A DNA stretch of 64,000 nucleotides, from contig NC_092497.1 of NCBI RefSeq assembly GCF_047495875.1, forward strand, positions 77,709,249 to 77,773,248. The letters run 5' to 3'. The translations under genes were made by a program, and so were the position numbers. Position 1 is the stretch's first letter; every line of letters begins with the position of its first letter. Below are positions 1 to 11,412 of the stretch, one piece after another. This stretch comes from Pithys albifrons albifrons. Lineage: Eukaryota; Chordata; Aves; Passeriformes; Thamnophilidae. The notes under the pieces were generated by a model, which made no database searches, was not told the DNA's origin, and saw only the letters and a program-made list of their open reading frames with translations.

Positions 1-500
1 CCTCCCAAGGGAAATGGAATAGGGAAAAAAACCCCAAACTGAAACTGAAACTTAAACCAGAAAGGGTTTATGTAGTTACACAGAAAAGGGAAAATTAAAA
101 CCAAAATGCAATAAAACACATGCACATAAAAGTACAAGATAACAACAGCTCCTCACTCTCCACCAAATGGCAAAATTGCACCACTCTGATCACCCCAGTA
201 AAGTTCACCTCCCAAGAGATACCTAACAGGAGAAAAAAAGAAGTTGACAATAAAATGTTTACTTTCCAGAGATAACAGTAGTGGTGAAGCGGTGGTGAGG
301 CCTAGCCTGCCCAGAACAGTCACAGCAAGTCCTCTCAGCAAGGCAGCCATGAAGGGAAGAGAAAGAAACATGCCCTCCCCATTGATTTTTATTCCACTTT
401 GCGTCATATGGTATGAAATATCGCTCTGGTTGCTTAAGACAGGAGACAACCTGTCCCTTCAAATCTACGTAGCAGCTTCAGTGACTGCTAAAACTAAGGC
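1..500 (-). mobile_element. LTR-like ERV fragment at window edge
   Basis: The stretch at about 400-425 (gtcatatggtatgaaat) resembles the gtcataatgtggtatggaat block inside the family D LTRs at 14761 and 16898. The surrounding A-rich and purine-rich texture is also similar. I infer an old relative of the D/F LTR group, cut off by the window start. No LTR end or target duplication can be seen. The short open frames here have no recognisable domain and are not called as genes. Confidence 0.4.
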
Positions 501-719
501 CTAAACTACCACATATTCTTTAAACTGTAGTTCTTTATAATGGGAATGATATTCCTCACCTTGAAATTACTTCCTATAACTCATGCTACAGGTTCAAAAC
601 CTGGCTCCAGTCATGCTTATATCTTTGCTTTCTCTCATTTCTACACTTTCTCTAATTTGCCACTAAGCTAGGCACTTAATCACATGTGTAGCAGATGATA
701 AAGGGACCTACGGACACTA
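501..719. other. AT-rich sequence, nothing recognised
   Basis: This is short unique-looking DNA between the edge fragment and the first family A LTR. It ends in CACTA (715-719), the left copy of that LTR's target duplication. Confidence 0.5.
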
Positions 720-899
720 TGTTGTAGTTTGGAATTATTATGTAAATTCTCTCCCCTGCCACTAACTGCCCATGCCAGTAGTTAACAAAAAAAGGTAGTT
801 AACTGTTGATCACTTGGGTGGGGGCAGGTTGGTCTCTTTTTTGTTCTTGGGGACTACACACGGCTGGGGGTTGTGTGTGTGTGGGGGGTTGAGTGGAAG

Positions 900-1143
900 C
901 GGACTCGCTGCTGCTGCCTGGCCCGGACTGTTTGTTTTGGGCGCTCGCTGGCACTGCCTGGCCGGGACTGTTTTTGGCCACTCGCTGCCACTGCCTGCCC
1001 GGGACTGTTTTTGGCCACTCACTGCCACTGCCTGCCCCCAGGACTGCTTTTGGCCGCTCGCTGCTGCTGCTGCCTGCCCCGGGACTGTTTTTGGCCGCTC
1101 ACTGCTGCTGCTGCCTGCCCCGAGACTGCTTCTGGCTGCTCGT
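900..1143 (+). repeat. Minisatellite in LTR family A copy 1
   Basis: There are five to six tandem units of about 37-41 bp. Each has the pattern ctcgctg, a CTG-rich core, then ggactgtttttggc. Unit length varies through the number of CTG triplets. The same unit, reverse-complemented, is amplified in copy 3 (12416-12640) but not in copy 2. The array is open in several frames, which explains the overlapping spurious ORFs. Confidence 0.85.
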
Positions 1144-1377
1144 GTTTTTCTGCTTCTTGGACAAGGAACACAGGGGGAAGAGACAGAGTCCATCTGAAAG
1201 CTCACCGCTCGTCTGTCTCACTGGAGAGGGACTGGAAACTCACCCTGCAGCCAGCCGGGCTGTGACATTGACACTAAGTATAACTTTCCTCCCGGAGGAA
1301 AACCTGCTGGGTTTTTTTGTTGTTGTTGTTTTTCTTTCTTTCTCTTGTGGTGTTGGGGAAGCGGTTTGCACTAGCCT

Positions 1378-1378
<1 letters not shown>

Positions 1379-1430
<52 letters not shown>
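1379..1430. repeat. (TA)n microsatellite
   Basis: About 25 TA dinucleotides lie inside LTR family A copy 1, at the spot where copy 3 has only a short TTTATATAG. It is an expansion of a short TA seed in the LTR, possibly overlapping the LTR's TATA element. Confidence 0.95.
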
Positions 1431-1432
<2 letters not shown>

Positions 1433-1570
1433 TTAAGAACAGTTATTCTTCTTGTATTAAAATTCCTTTTCTTAAATCTGATAAAGAGTGGTGTGATTAT
1501 TGTGGAGGAGGCCCCCTCCCCCGCTTGTGGGTAAACATTTTGGTTTTTCCCCTCAAACCAAGACACACTA

Positions 1571-2409
1571 CTACAAAAATCCCTAAGAAAATAGTTCCTT
1601 TAATACTTGTGAAAAGCAGACAGAACTTTACATTCTTAAACAGTGGCCACAGATGTTTAGCTGGTGGAGCCTACTATAGTCTGTGACATACAGAAAATAT
1701 TTTAATTAATTGATATTTTTAAGGGACTTTGGAATTATATGAAATGCAGTTTCAGTCAGGCTTACGGAAGCAAACTTGATTTGAATATGTAAATTAGTCC
1801 ATATAAAGTCTTAAATCATTATAGCAAGGTTAATAAAAAATATGTTCTCTATTCAAAAGAAAATAATTTTTCCATATTAAAGTTATGTGCAGTTCTTTTT
1901 TTTTTTCTTTTCTTCTTACTCTTAAGTAAAGCTTTTTGGTACAGTTTTGAGTATCATCATATTGTAGGGTGACATCTGAACAGATAAATACACATGCTAT
2001 GCAGACTTCCATCCTTGTCTAGCCTGCCAGTACCTAGATATTACAATTCCATTTGAAGCAAGGAGAGTAGCTCTTGACTAAGGGACAGTTTAGCACAAGT
2101 TTAGGGAGTAGTTTACAGTTTTGCTACAAGTGTTCTGTGATATTTCTGAAATGTGTGTCCCAATACTAGTTTTTGCATCAAATTATGAATTGATTGTCAG
2201 TTTGCCTTAAATTAAATGTACTTACCCAGTATCTAGAATCATGTGTCTTGACTTTTTCTGGAATCTTTAGATACTTGTGTCATTACTATAAATAATACAC
2301 TGTCATAACAATAAAGCAGAAATACATTTACAGTCTACTCAGGCTGAAGGTTTTTTTCTAAAATAAAATGTATGTACTAGAAACATAGAAGACACCTTCT
2401 GTTGCTTGG
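1571..2409. other. AT-rich sequence, nothing recognised
   Basis: About 840 bp of AT-rich DNA with no convincing ORF or repeat. It ends in CTTGG at 2405-2409, the left flank of the next LTR. Confidence 0.5.
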
Positions 2410-3188
2410 TGTGCTGGTTTAAAGGTTAACCAGTGGGAGGAATGAACACAATTCAAAATAGGTTGAAAGTCAGAGTTACAATTTACTAAAAGAAAAATTA
2501 CAATAAATACAATGATGCAGTGAAAAATTGGCTTTAATCCACAAAAGAACAGATATATAACCCAGCACCCTGGGGCACAAACAGAATGGTGTTAGTACCA
2601 CCTGGTCCCCTCCACAGTACAAAATGAATGAAAGGAAAACCTGTTGGTGAGGATGACTGTCACGGTCCTGTGGAGAGTGGCAGTTGCAGTCCTGTTGAGG
2701 TTCAGGCCCCACTCTGGATCCAATGAGGGGTACCAGAAGTCCCAAACCCCAAAGAAGATATAAGCTTAGGTTCAGGTGGGAATATCCAGTACCTTCCCTC
2801 AGGGCAGGGAGTTTTACAATGGGTGATTTACTCTGTGAGTCAAGGGATATTTTTGGAATCTTTGATGTTCTCAGTTGTTGCAACTATTGTGCCAGTCTCT
2901 AATGGCCCATCAGCAGGCATGACCCCTCAGGCTGGGTGTGAAGTTGCTGATGACTCCCCAGAGGGGACTTATCACTGCTGAGTCATTGGCGTGAAGACAG
3001 AAATATTCTCATTCCTTGCAGGGTTCTTTAACACCCAGCCTGTAGCCCAAGATGTCAAGTATGACCTGGCAGCTGCTGCAAACAATCCATTATTAATAGT
3101 TCATGAGAAATGACATATAGGGTGTAGAACACAGTTTTGATTACACCCACATAATGATAAGCTGCTCCCAGCTGCTGTAACTAGGACA
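2410..3188 (-). mobile_element. Solo LTR, family B, copy 1 (older)
   Basis: On the plus strand it starts TGTGCTGGTTT and ends CTAGGACA, so on its own strand it runs TGTCCTAG...AACCAGCACA like the other family B copies. The flanks CTTGG (2405-2409) and CTTGC (3189-3193) are a 5-bp target duplication with one mismatch. It is longer (779 bp) and more diverged than the 628-bp copies at 24 and 41 kb. No polypurine tract or primer binding site adjoins it, so I read it as solo and not as the 3' LTR of the gag remnant to its right. Confidence 0.82.
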
Positions 3189-3388
3189 CTTGCACTTGTA
3201 TTGGGTTCTGTGTCTTCTAGAGCATACTGCTTTAATAAACTTTGAAAAAATCTTACTGCATTTCTCTGGAAATTGAATGATTCTGACAAGATAAAACCAT
3301 TGTTTCATATTAGTCTTTGCTATAATGTTACCCTAAGCCATGTCAGGAGGTACCATACATTAGTTTCTCATTAAGATAATGAAATAAG

Positions 3389-4500
3389 CTACATTATTCT
3401 CATTACTCCTAGCACATCTCCTTCTAAGAAGTTATGGAAGGGAATTGATTCTAACCACCTGTGTCGACCAGAGCTCGGTATCTCCAAGGAGCCAATGTGC
3501 CAGGCCATCAAAACCACACTGTCCAGAAAACTCGATTGTCCCTTTACTCCTCCTGGCCGGAGGCAGGGCCCCTCTATTGCTGCTGCTGCTCCGAGCACTC
3601 GCTATCTGACCTCAGTGATGTTCTATCAGAGACTCCTCCATCGGAGGTGATGGAGTCGCTCCTTTTACGTCTCGGGGACCGATGTTTCCTTTGCCATCTC
3701 CTTTTCAATTTTACCATCTCTTGCAATAGTGCCCAGGTGTTGTGTTTCTTGAACATTCAACACGTAAGACCCAGCTCCTCCATCTCGGCATCAGAGCACC
3801 CATGTAAGAATTCGTTCACCAGGCAGGCGCCTGTATTCCTTCCATATGTCCCGAAGTTCTGCTGGGGTTAGTGATCTGGATATTATGGTCTCCTGTCTAA
3901 TTTCCCTTGGCCGTCCCTGTTTCCTGGGTGATTGTTTGGCCCCCTCTGTTGAAGGTCCTGCACCTACGTCATCTGTCAAAAAACTCACACTTGTCCCCTC
4001 ACCAGCTCCTTCTCCTACTGTTGCTCCCTCTCCTAATGTTGCCCCCTCTGATGTCCCTATCCATGACTTCCTTTTCACTACAGGAGCAATAATAGTTTTT
4101 CGCTGATTGATCTGGGTACCTGTCTGGTTTGGAGTGTCTGTAGTGTCCCCCACAATCTGGGTCCCTGTGTCCTCTCTTGTACCTTTTTGGCAATGCTCTA
4201 TTGCAGCTCGGTAGGCATGGGCCAAACCCCAATAGAAGGCAAGCAGCTGGTGGTTTGGGTCAGAATAAGCAAGGCATCCTTCCTTCAGGCAATGTGCCAG
4301 CTTGTTAGGGTCGAGCACCTCCTCTGGAGTAAATTGCCAGGTAACAGGAGGTGCCAAACGTCCTATTAGCATGCCCAGGCTAGTCCGTCTTCCCTGCCAC
4401 CCAGGCAGTGGCTTCTTCAAGGGACGTCCCAATAAGGGTCTTTTAAAACCCCGATTTGAAGCTTGCTCTGGCCTGGACCAAAAGTTACAAAGTTTTTCTG
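3389..4500 (-). pseudogene. ERV gag-pro remnant
   Basis: A 213-residue open frame (4432-3791) continues upstream without a start codon and reads as a retroviral Gag fragment. It has a capsid-like LTPAELRDIWKEYRRLPGE block near its C-terminus, the type seen in Gag and Fv1-like capsids. A low-complexity Gly/Glu/Thr linker lies in the middle. After a frame change, a basic Arg/Lys/Ser-rich stretch (3756-3574) follows. In a third frame, at about 3457-3471, the codons spell LVDTG, the aspartic protease active site, preceded by a YRA context. A stop follows almost at once. No LTR, reverse transcriptase or envelope is attached. The frame changes and stops make it non-functional. Exact limits and ERV class are uncertain. 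Confidence 0.7.
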
Positions 4501-4977
4501 GATTCCTTCTCAGTCACTTCATCTTTTGTTCATCTTGTCTTCTGCTTCCCAGGAGTAATTTATATCTTAGCAAAAGTCTCAAGCAAAATCTTTCAAAAGA
4601 GCTCAGTGGATCATGACAGGCTGTGATTTGTTGTTCCAGAATGTTGACTTCTACCTAATCTTTCCTTTTGATTACCATCACAGGTACATTGAGCCATCCA
4701 GGAGTAATTTAGATAGTTGAAAACCATTTCTTTTCCTCTATGGTCAGAGTATGGAGAGAAGAGTTTGTTTATGTTTCAGCCTCTGAAGGTGTAGCACATA
4801 ATGATCACTGCCAGTGTTTTCCCCAGTAGTTTTTAGCGCCTCTGTGTTCAGCACTTTATTTCCCACTGTGAAATTCTGATTCAGAGATTTATCTCTGTAT
4901 CTTGATGTATCGCAATGAGAAACCATGACCCACAGAATAAAGGGCACCACTCTAATTTATGTTCTTGAAGTGGTGAT
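4501..4977. other. Sequence between gag remnant and LTR A copy 2
   Basis: This may include more of the 5' part of the ERV remnant, since the frame is open above 4432, but I cannot recognise a matrix domain or a leader. The right end GTGAT (4973-4977) is the target duplication of the next LTR. Confidence 0.35.
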
Positions 4978-5517
4978 TGTTGTAGTTTGGGATTATTATG
5001 TAAATTCTCTCCCCTGCCACTTAACTGCCCAGGCCAGCGGTTAACAAAAGAAGCAGTTAACTGTTGATCGCTGGGGTGGGGGCAGGTTTGTCTCTTTTGG
5101 GTTTTTTTTTTTGGATATTCTCCCCAGTCTTGGCTCGGCGGAACGGGGGAGTGGGGTCTCGAAGGAGGCAGGCTGCCCTGCTGGTTACTGCTGGGGTTTT
5201 CCTGGCTGTTTTGCCGCTGCCTACTTCGGACTACTTTTCGTGCCGCGCTGCTGCTGCTGCCTGCCTTGGGTTTGCTGCTGGTTGCTCGTACCTTTCTGCT
5301 TCTTGGACGGGGAACACAGGGGGAAGAGACTGAGTCCATCTGAAAGCTCACTGCTCGTCTGTCTCGCTGGAGAGGGACTGAAACTCACTCTGCAGCCAGC
5401 GGGCTGTGATATGAACACTTGAGTATAACCTTTCCTCCCGGAGAAAAAAACCTGCTGGGTTTTGTTGTTGTTTCCTCTCTTGTGGTGTTGGGGAAGTGGG
5501 TTTCACTAGTCTGTTTA

Positions 5518-5560
<43 letters not shown>

Positions 5561-5687
5561 CAGTTATCCTTCTTGTATTAAAATTCCTTTTCTTAAATTT
5601 GATAAAGAGTGGTGTGATTATGGTGGAGGAGGCCCCTCCCCTGCTTGTGGGTAAAACATTTTGGTTTTTTCCCCTCAAACCGAAACA
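4978..5687 (+). mobile_element. Solo LTR, family A, copy 2
   Basis: It starts TGTTGTAGTTTGG and ends CTCAAACCGAAACA, with a perfect 5-bp target duplication GTGAT at 4973-4977 and 5688-5692. At 710 bp it lacks the expanded CTG-rich minisatellite of copies 1 and 3 but carries a (TA)n tract at 5520-5559. Same strand and layout as copy 1, with no internal region attached. Confidence 0.88.
5519..5559. repeat. (TA)n microsatellite
   Basis: About 19 TA units lie in LTR family A copy 2, at the site equivalent to the longer tract in copy 1. Confidence 0.95.
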
Positions 5688-5692
5688 GTGAT

Positions 5693-6699
5693 AGAACTGG
5701 ATGATGTGTGCAACCAGAAGGCTTGATGTGGGTTGGCTGGCTGGCAGTTGGAAGCAGGTAGTTTTTACAATAAAAGCAGTGACTTTGGGTGCTCTATTGT
5801 CTGCACATCTCTATTTATTGCATTGATATGCTTATCTCTATGTGTTCATGATTGGTTTTTATAGAAAAGAAGAGAAGTTAATGTGCAGTTAATGGGCAAA
5901 TCGTGAAGATCATAGTGCTTAAGTACTTTTTTATAGGCTTGAAAGCAGGCATTTTTAAAAGACTTGGCTCATCATTCCTGTAAAGGAGCAAAGAGATGGT
6001 GGTCTGCTTTTCTCCTGGCACAACTGGCTGGATTGGTGTGACTTTGAAACCGACTCCAAGCTGGGCTTTGTTCTGAATAATTCATACATCAGATAACAAA
6101 ACTGTGCCCAACTTTTAATGTCTTTTTATAATACCACCTCCCTTTTTAAATAAATTATTAAGGAATAATTATCTCTCTTAATTAACCATAGATCCTATTA
6201 AGAAAGGCCATTAGGCCAAGGATGGATGTGCATATTGCCTACTGCTATAAGGTAAGCCAGAAAAGGGTATTAATGACTTTCATTGTTGACTGTCCTGCTT
6301 ATGTAAATGTTAATATATTCAGTAATGAAAAGTATATTTGAAAACAATGGTACAATACCTAGTTTGTCATCCAGCCTGAATTTTGCTTCCTGCTTTCAAT
6401 TTTTAAGTCTTCAGTGGACATTTCAGATGCTCCTTTAAGGGGGGCATGAGGTAGCCAAAAAGGTTGAGAGGGTAAAGTTACCATGCACACTGAAAGACTA
6501 CAAATCTGAAGAAATGTATAAATAAGTGTCCTAATTTTCTGTCTGTATGTGATGTTGTTATTGTACAGGCAGGTAAATGCTTAACACTTCCAAAAAGCTG
6601 CTTGATGTAACTGCAATTTTATGAATATCAGACAAAACTTTCCAAATACACTGGTGCATCAGAAACCTAGGATAACTAAAAAATCTAGTCTTTATCAGC
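5693..6699. other. AT-rich sequence, nothing recognised
   Basis: About 1 kb of AT-rich non-coding DNA without a clear repeat or gene. Confidence 0.5.
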
Positions 6700-7050
6700 A
6701 GTTTTCTTAGTATTTGGCTCCTTGTGCCTGAAATTGGGGGATGGTGGGTCGAGGTGGATGCCCAGCCAAGAGGCCTGTTGGGCAGGACTCACTGTGGGCG
6801 TATGGGGTGGAGTCCACGTGAGAAAGGGAGACAGGCTGGGTTGGCAGCAGGCCATCTCCAACCACGGATTGGGCCATGATGGTGAGCTTGGCCCTGGCCA
6901 CAATGTTCTGGGTGGGCTGCCCTGTGATCAGGCTGCAATGTGGGGCCCTACTCAGTTGAAGCCTGAGGTCTGGCCATGTCAGGTCAACAATAAAGAGCAG
7001 CTCTGTGCCTCTTCAGGAGTTATTTCTGTGTTGTGCATTTATTTGCTATG
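6700..7050. other. GC-rich block of unknown nature
   Basis: This block is clearly richer in G+C than its flanks. It is open on the plus strand for 111 residues (6722-7057) with no recognisable domain. An AATAAA lies at about 6989 near its right end, so it could be a decayed LTR or 3' terminal sequence. I cannot assign it. Confidence 0.35.
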
Positions 7051-7149
7051 CTCTTGAACCATGTTTTTTTTTTTTTTTCTCAGAGCCCCCTCTTCATTTC
7101 CTCTTGACATTTAAGTAACTTTCGCTGTTTAGGTGCTATGAGATCCAAA

Positions 7150-7270
7150 AAGTCATAGAATGGCTTGTGTTGGAAGGGACCTTAAAGATCATCTATTTCC
7201 AGCCCTCCTCCTCCTTCCACTAGAGCAGGTTGCCCCATTCAACCTGGCCTTGAACACTTGAACACTTGAA
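7150..7270 (-). mobile_element. CR1 3' end fragment
   Basis: The sequence tcatagaatggcttgtgttgg followed by gggaccttaaagatcat is the reverse complement of the conserved 3' end of avian CR1. It is a short 5'-truncated copy lacking most of the ORF2 end. The repeated ttgaacac at 7250-7270 may mark its right edge. Confidence 0.8.
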
Positions 7271-8870
7271 CAAGGAAGTGCTGTATAAGGTCCTCTCCAG
7301 GGTATAAAGTAGGCTAGGCAGCAGGAGAAAGTAGACCTTAGTAAACAAATGGAATACCATCAGTAATGCAATGAACAATGAGGTGGCATATGATAAGGTC
7401 TCTAGGCACCGTTGCAACTAAAACCTGTCAGTTTGCATGTTGTCTGCCAGCAGCTCCTGTGGTCATCCCTGCCAAAGACCATTCCATCCCCTTTGTTGCC
7501 AGCCGTGTGTGTGTCTGTGGTGTCAATAGCATTGATGGTTTATGATATTTACAAGTTCCTTTCAAAAAACTTCTTTTTTTTTGCTGCTGCCAGACTTACT
7601 GAGTAGAAATATGTCTTAAATTCCAGAATCCAGACATTTTGCACACTCAAATGTGCTAAACAATGGCCCAAAATTTAGAAGCAGGTGGACTCCCTTCCTG
7701 CTTGCATCTCTGAGACAGCAGCATAACACTGATAAGCTCTTTTTGAGATGTCTGTGGCAATGGTCCAAATGTAGTTTGTCTCCTCATTTTTTTGTTGGAA
7801 ATGCATGGCACATGATGTATTTGTGCACAGGCAGAGCCTCTTCTTTCCTCAGGCATTTTGGAAGCATACCAGTTACACTGAGTATAACCAGTGGCAGCAA
7901 GGACCTTAACTTAATCAATGTCAGATCCCTCAAATTAATAAGGAAGTTTAGAAAAAATAGAGGTAACAAAAGGATTTGCAGATACTTCCCCAAATTAGCT
8001 GTTATTATGAACTCTGTGTCTTATAATCTACAAACGTCTGGGAATATTACCTTGGTCACCTATGTTAAAAAAATCTTCCTCTATATTTCCTAATATGAGT
8101 TATTGTAATAGTATAACTCACACAGAAATCTTTTTTTCTACAGTAAAGGTTTTTAGAAGACCAGATTTTTGAAGTTTATACCTTTTCCATAGCAGAGAAT
8201 TTTCTTTAACTACAACACATATATTTGTCACTTCTGGTAGCCAGAAATATAAAAGATTCAAACCAAAGCACAAGCAGAGAAGACCATCCTTTTGAAAACT
8301 ACCTGGATACGGAAACCTTGTTTTCTTCTTTACTGCAAGCATCCATCAGGCCATTCCATGTGTGAGGAGGTACAGCATATATTTATTCAATGTTCTTAAT
8401 TGAGTAATGGTATGATTTTGGTGGGATAATAAAATCCTCAAACACACACATTTGCAAATCAGACCTGAGAAGTATCATAGAGCCTGTAGAAGAGCAAAGT
8501 CTTTTTTTGTCTGAACAGTCAGGTCTTGATGCAACATTACTATGGATTTTTTATCTTTTTCACAAGGAAAGGTCACGATTTTGCAACAAAGAAGATTTTA
8601 CGGAAAATTAACTCTCTTCTACCTTGTAAAACTGCTGCTCATATATGCAAAATAATAATAGTTAAGAAAGCAAATATGTCATACTTTGCTGTCAGCTCAT
8701 CAAAATATCATTTGTATCCACTACTCATCCTAGTAAGAGAGATAGTTTTCAAGAAGAACTTCAAATGTAGCATTCAATTTTCCCTCTGGATGTGTAAGTC
8801 TGCTCTCCATGCATTGTAACTTACTTAGGGCAATGCTTACCTCTTAAATTTTTTTAAAAAGAGATATTTT
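7271..8870. other. AT-rich sequence, nothing recognised
   Basis: Non-coding AT-rich DNA. The 146-residue frame at 7653-8093 has no recognisable domain and a composition typical of chance ORFs. I do not call it. Confidence 0.45.
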
Positions 8871-8879
8871 CTAGTCTGT

Positions 8880-9254
8880 GTGGACAGGAGTTGAGGGACT
8901 TGCCTGAAGTTGTGTCAGGGGAGGTTTAAGGTGAATATAACTAAGTTGGGAGTTATAGCCAGGTGGGGGTTGGTCTCTTCTACCAGGCAGTCAGAAACAG
9001 GCTCAAGCTCTACTAGGGGAAATTTAAGTTGGACATCAGAAAAAAATTCTTTCCAGAGAGAGTAATCAGACATTGGAATGGCCTGCCCAAAGAGGTGGTG
9101 GATTCACCATCCCTGGAGGTCTTTAAACTGAGATTGGATGTGTCACTGAGTGCCACGATCTAGTAAATGGACTGGAGTTGTACCAAGGGTTGGACTTGAT
9201 GATCTCTGAGGTCTTTTCCAACCCAATCGATTCTATGATTCTATGATTCTCTGA
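8880..9254 (+). mobile_element. CR1 3' end fragment
   Basis: From about 8950 the sequence parallels the C-terminal end of CR1 ORF2 and the 3' UTR (ggtggtggattcaccatccc, then gttggacttgatgatctc). It ends in the tail repeats attctatgat at 9229-9254. It is closely similar to the 3' end of the large CR1 at 32372. The first ~60 bp (8880-8940) look like a second, older CR1 tail piece. Confidence 0.88.
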
Positions 9255-9400
9255 TATCAGAAGTAGGTTCTTCAACCAGAGGATGGTTGGACACCCCAGG
9301 GAAATGGTCACAGCACCAAGCCTGATAGAGTTCAAGAAGCATTTGGTTGATACTCTCAGGCACAAGGTGTGCCTCTTGAGGATAGTTCCATGTAGGCCTA
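9255..9400 (+). mobile_element. Older CR1 3' fragment
   Basis: The sequence ttcttcaaccagaggatggt followed by ggtcacagcaccaagcctga is the conserved older-type CR1 ORF2 C-terminus, in plus orientation. It directly abuts the younger CR1 tail on its left. Confidence 0.75.
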
Positions 9401-10035
9401 ATGCATCTCAGGACATGGCTCATCCTCCTGGCTGCCAGGGTACCTCTGAATCCTACTCAACTTGCCATTTACCAGGACTCCCAGGTTCCTTTCCATGGCA
9501 CTGCACTCCAGTGTCTCATTTCCCAGTCTGTCCATATATCCAGCATCACCCTATCTCAAGTGTAGAATCCAGCACTTGTCTTTGTTAAACTTCATACAGT
9601 TGGTAATTTCCAAGTGCTTTAATTTGTGTATATCTTTCTTCAGGGACTCTCTGCCTCCAAGAGAATCATCCCAATTTCATATCATCAGCAAGTGTGCTTA
9701 CTATACCTTCAAGTCTTGTGCTCAAATTATTTTTGAAGGCTTTTAAGAGAACTGGCCCTAAAATGGAGCTCTGAGGAACTCCCTAGCAACCTGCCGCCAG
9801 CCTCATGTTACCTCATTCACTATTACCCTTTGAATGCAACCCATGAGCCAGTTGCTCACCCATGGCATGATGTGTTTATCCAGCTGTGTGCTGGACATTT
9901 TATCCAGAAGGATAAGGTGAGGTGGTGTCAGATGATTTACTGAATTCCAAAAACTTTACATCAACTGGCTTCCCTTGATCAACCTTGTTGAAATGCAGTT
10001 GAAATCCAGTTTGTCAACCAGGACAAGCTAATGGG
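9401..10035 (-). pseudogene. CR1 ORF2 reverse transcriptase fragment, decayed
   Basis: The plus strand reads like reverse-complemented CR1 ORF2. It includes the accaggactcccaggttcct segment, a stretch equivalent to the tttgttgaacttcat region of the large element, and the catcagcaagtg block that underlies the FADD region. Stops and indels occur in every frame. It lies back-to-back with the plus-strand CR1 piece at 9255-9400, giving an inverted arrangement of CR1 parts. Confidence 0.75.
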
Positions 10036-11352
10036 AACATATAAAATTCTTGTACATATATTTGCTTAAGGTGTGCATGTCATCTGACTCAGGCTGACTT
10101 TTTCTGTCTGCAGTACACTACTACCATGAGTTTTCCAGAAGAGTATAAACGTTTGTTGACATACTGCCCCATAAGAGTGTAGTATCCAGCAGGTATCTCT
10201 GAGGGAATTGGTGTCTGGGAATCCCAGCAGCATCCTGTCTGTGAGGAGCACATGTGCTGGAGGCACAAGGCAAAATATCACTCCCTATTTTCTTTGACTT
10301 GATTATAATGATGATGACTCTGGAGTATGCATATAGGATTATCTTGACATACTTAGTGTCTCTGATGTAGCTGAAGTACTAAACAATGCTTTTAGTAAGC
10401 ATAAGTTCTGGCTTGAATAAAGATAGCTCTTTCAGATTTATTTTGGACAGGATATTAAAAAAAATTCCTAGAGAAAGATGAGTCCATTCTGTTTGGGAGC
10501 TTGTATGGGTTTTTGTTGTTGGTTTGTTTTGATTTGTTTTGTGGTTTTTATTTTGTTTGGTTTGGGTTTTTTCTTTTTTCCATTTATTTTTTTGTTCATA
10601 GTGTCCCTGAATCTTGTCTCCACCTGTAGCAAACCTCAAGTGGTCTTTGAGACTTTTAGAAGACAGTGTAGAAATATGTCTTTAAATCATCTTGTTTCCA
10701 GATAGGCTATAAACCTTGTAAAACCTCTTTTCTTAAGAAATGAATAGCAGATTTATTGGTGGTTATGGATGCAATGTCATTATTTAGTTTTAAAAGACTT
10801 AATTTTCCAGGGATATATCCATTCTTTCTAGTTTCCTAGAAGTTTATTTCACTAAAGTTCTAAAATCATATTTCCAGGTACACAGTGAAGATAAATAGGC
10901 AGGTTTGTTGTATTTCATGAATATTTGATTTTTCCCTCATACATCAGGTATTCACATATGATTGCCAGATATGGGCAGTTTGTCTGGAGCAATGATTTCT
11001 CTTTGACCAATAGAAAGATATCATATCTAACAAGCATACTTCAACATGTAAATTGTAGAGGACAACATATTTGTGGCCCCAGCATATGTTCAAGTAAACT
11101 CATGATAAAGTGAAAAACAAAACTGTGAATGTTTTTCGCAGACGTGGGTTATGGGAGTTCTAGCAAGTAATATAACAAAATTTGAAATGAAGATAATAAA
11201 ATGAGGGAAAGCAACAGAAGTGAGCTTAACTGCATTGGGAGGTAGCTGTTCCACTCTGCCTGCATAGAAGGCTGTTATAACATGTTGAAATTTCATGCAG
11301 TATGCTCCTCACTGCCACATACATATATATTTACACATGTGTGGATAGATGG

Positions 11353-11412
<60 letters not shown>

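Larger units (their letters stand above)
720..1565 (+). mobile_element. Solo LTR, family A, copy 1
   Basis: The element starts TGTTGTAGTTTGG and ends CTCAAACCAAGACA, so it has TG...CA termini with imperfect inverted ends. It is flanked by a perfect 5-bp duplication, CACTA at 715-719 and 1566-1570. No internal retroviral region is attached, so it is a solo LTR left by LTR-LTR recombination. It contains a GC-rich minisatellite (about 900-1143) and a (TA)n tract (1380-1430). The ATTAAA near 1457 is a possible polyadenylation signal, and the orientation given is the one that places it near the 3' end. The 213-residue frame through it is a by-product of the minisatellite. Confidence 0.88.

Noticed and set aside
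893..1534. 213-codon frame rich in Leu/Cys/Pro
   Set aside because: It spans the LTR minisatellite and the (TA)n tract and is a composition artefact.
2410..4977. Reading LTR B copy 1 plus the gag remnant as one provirus
   Set aside because: The LTR has its own near-perfect 5-bp flanks and no polypurine tract beside it, and no partner LTR lies to the right in the same family.
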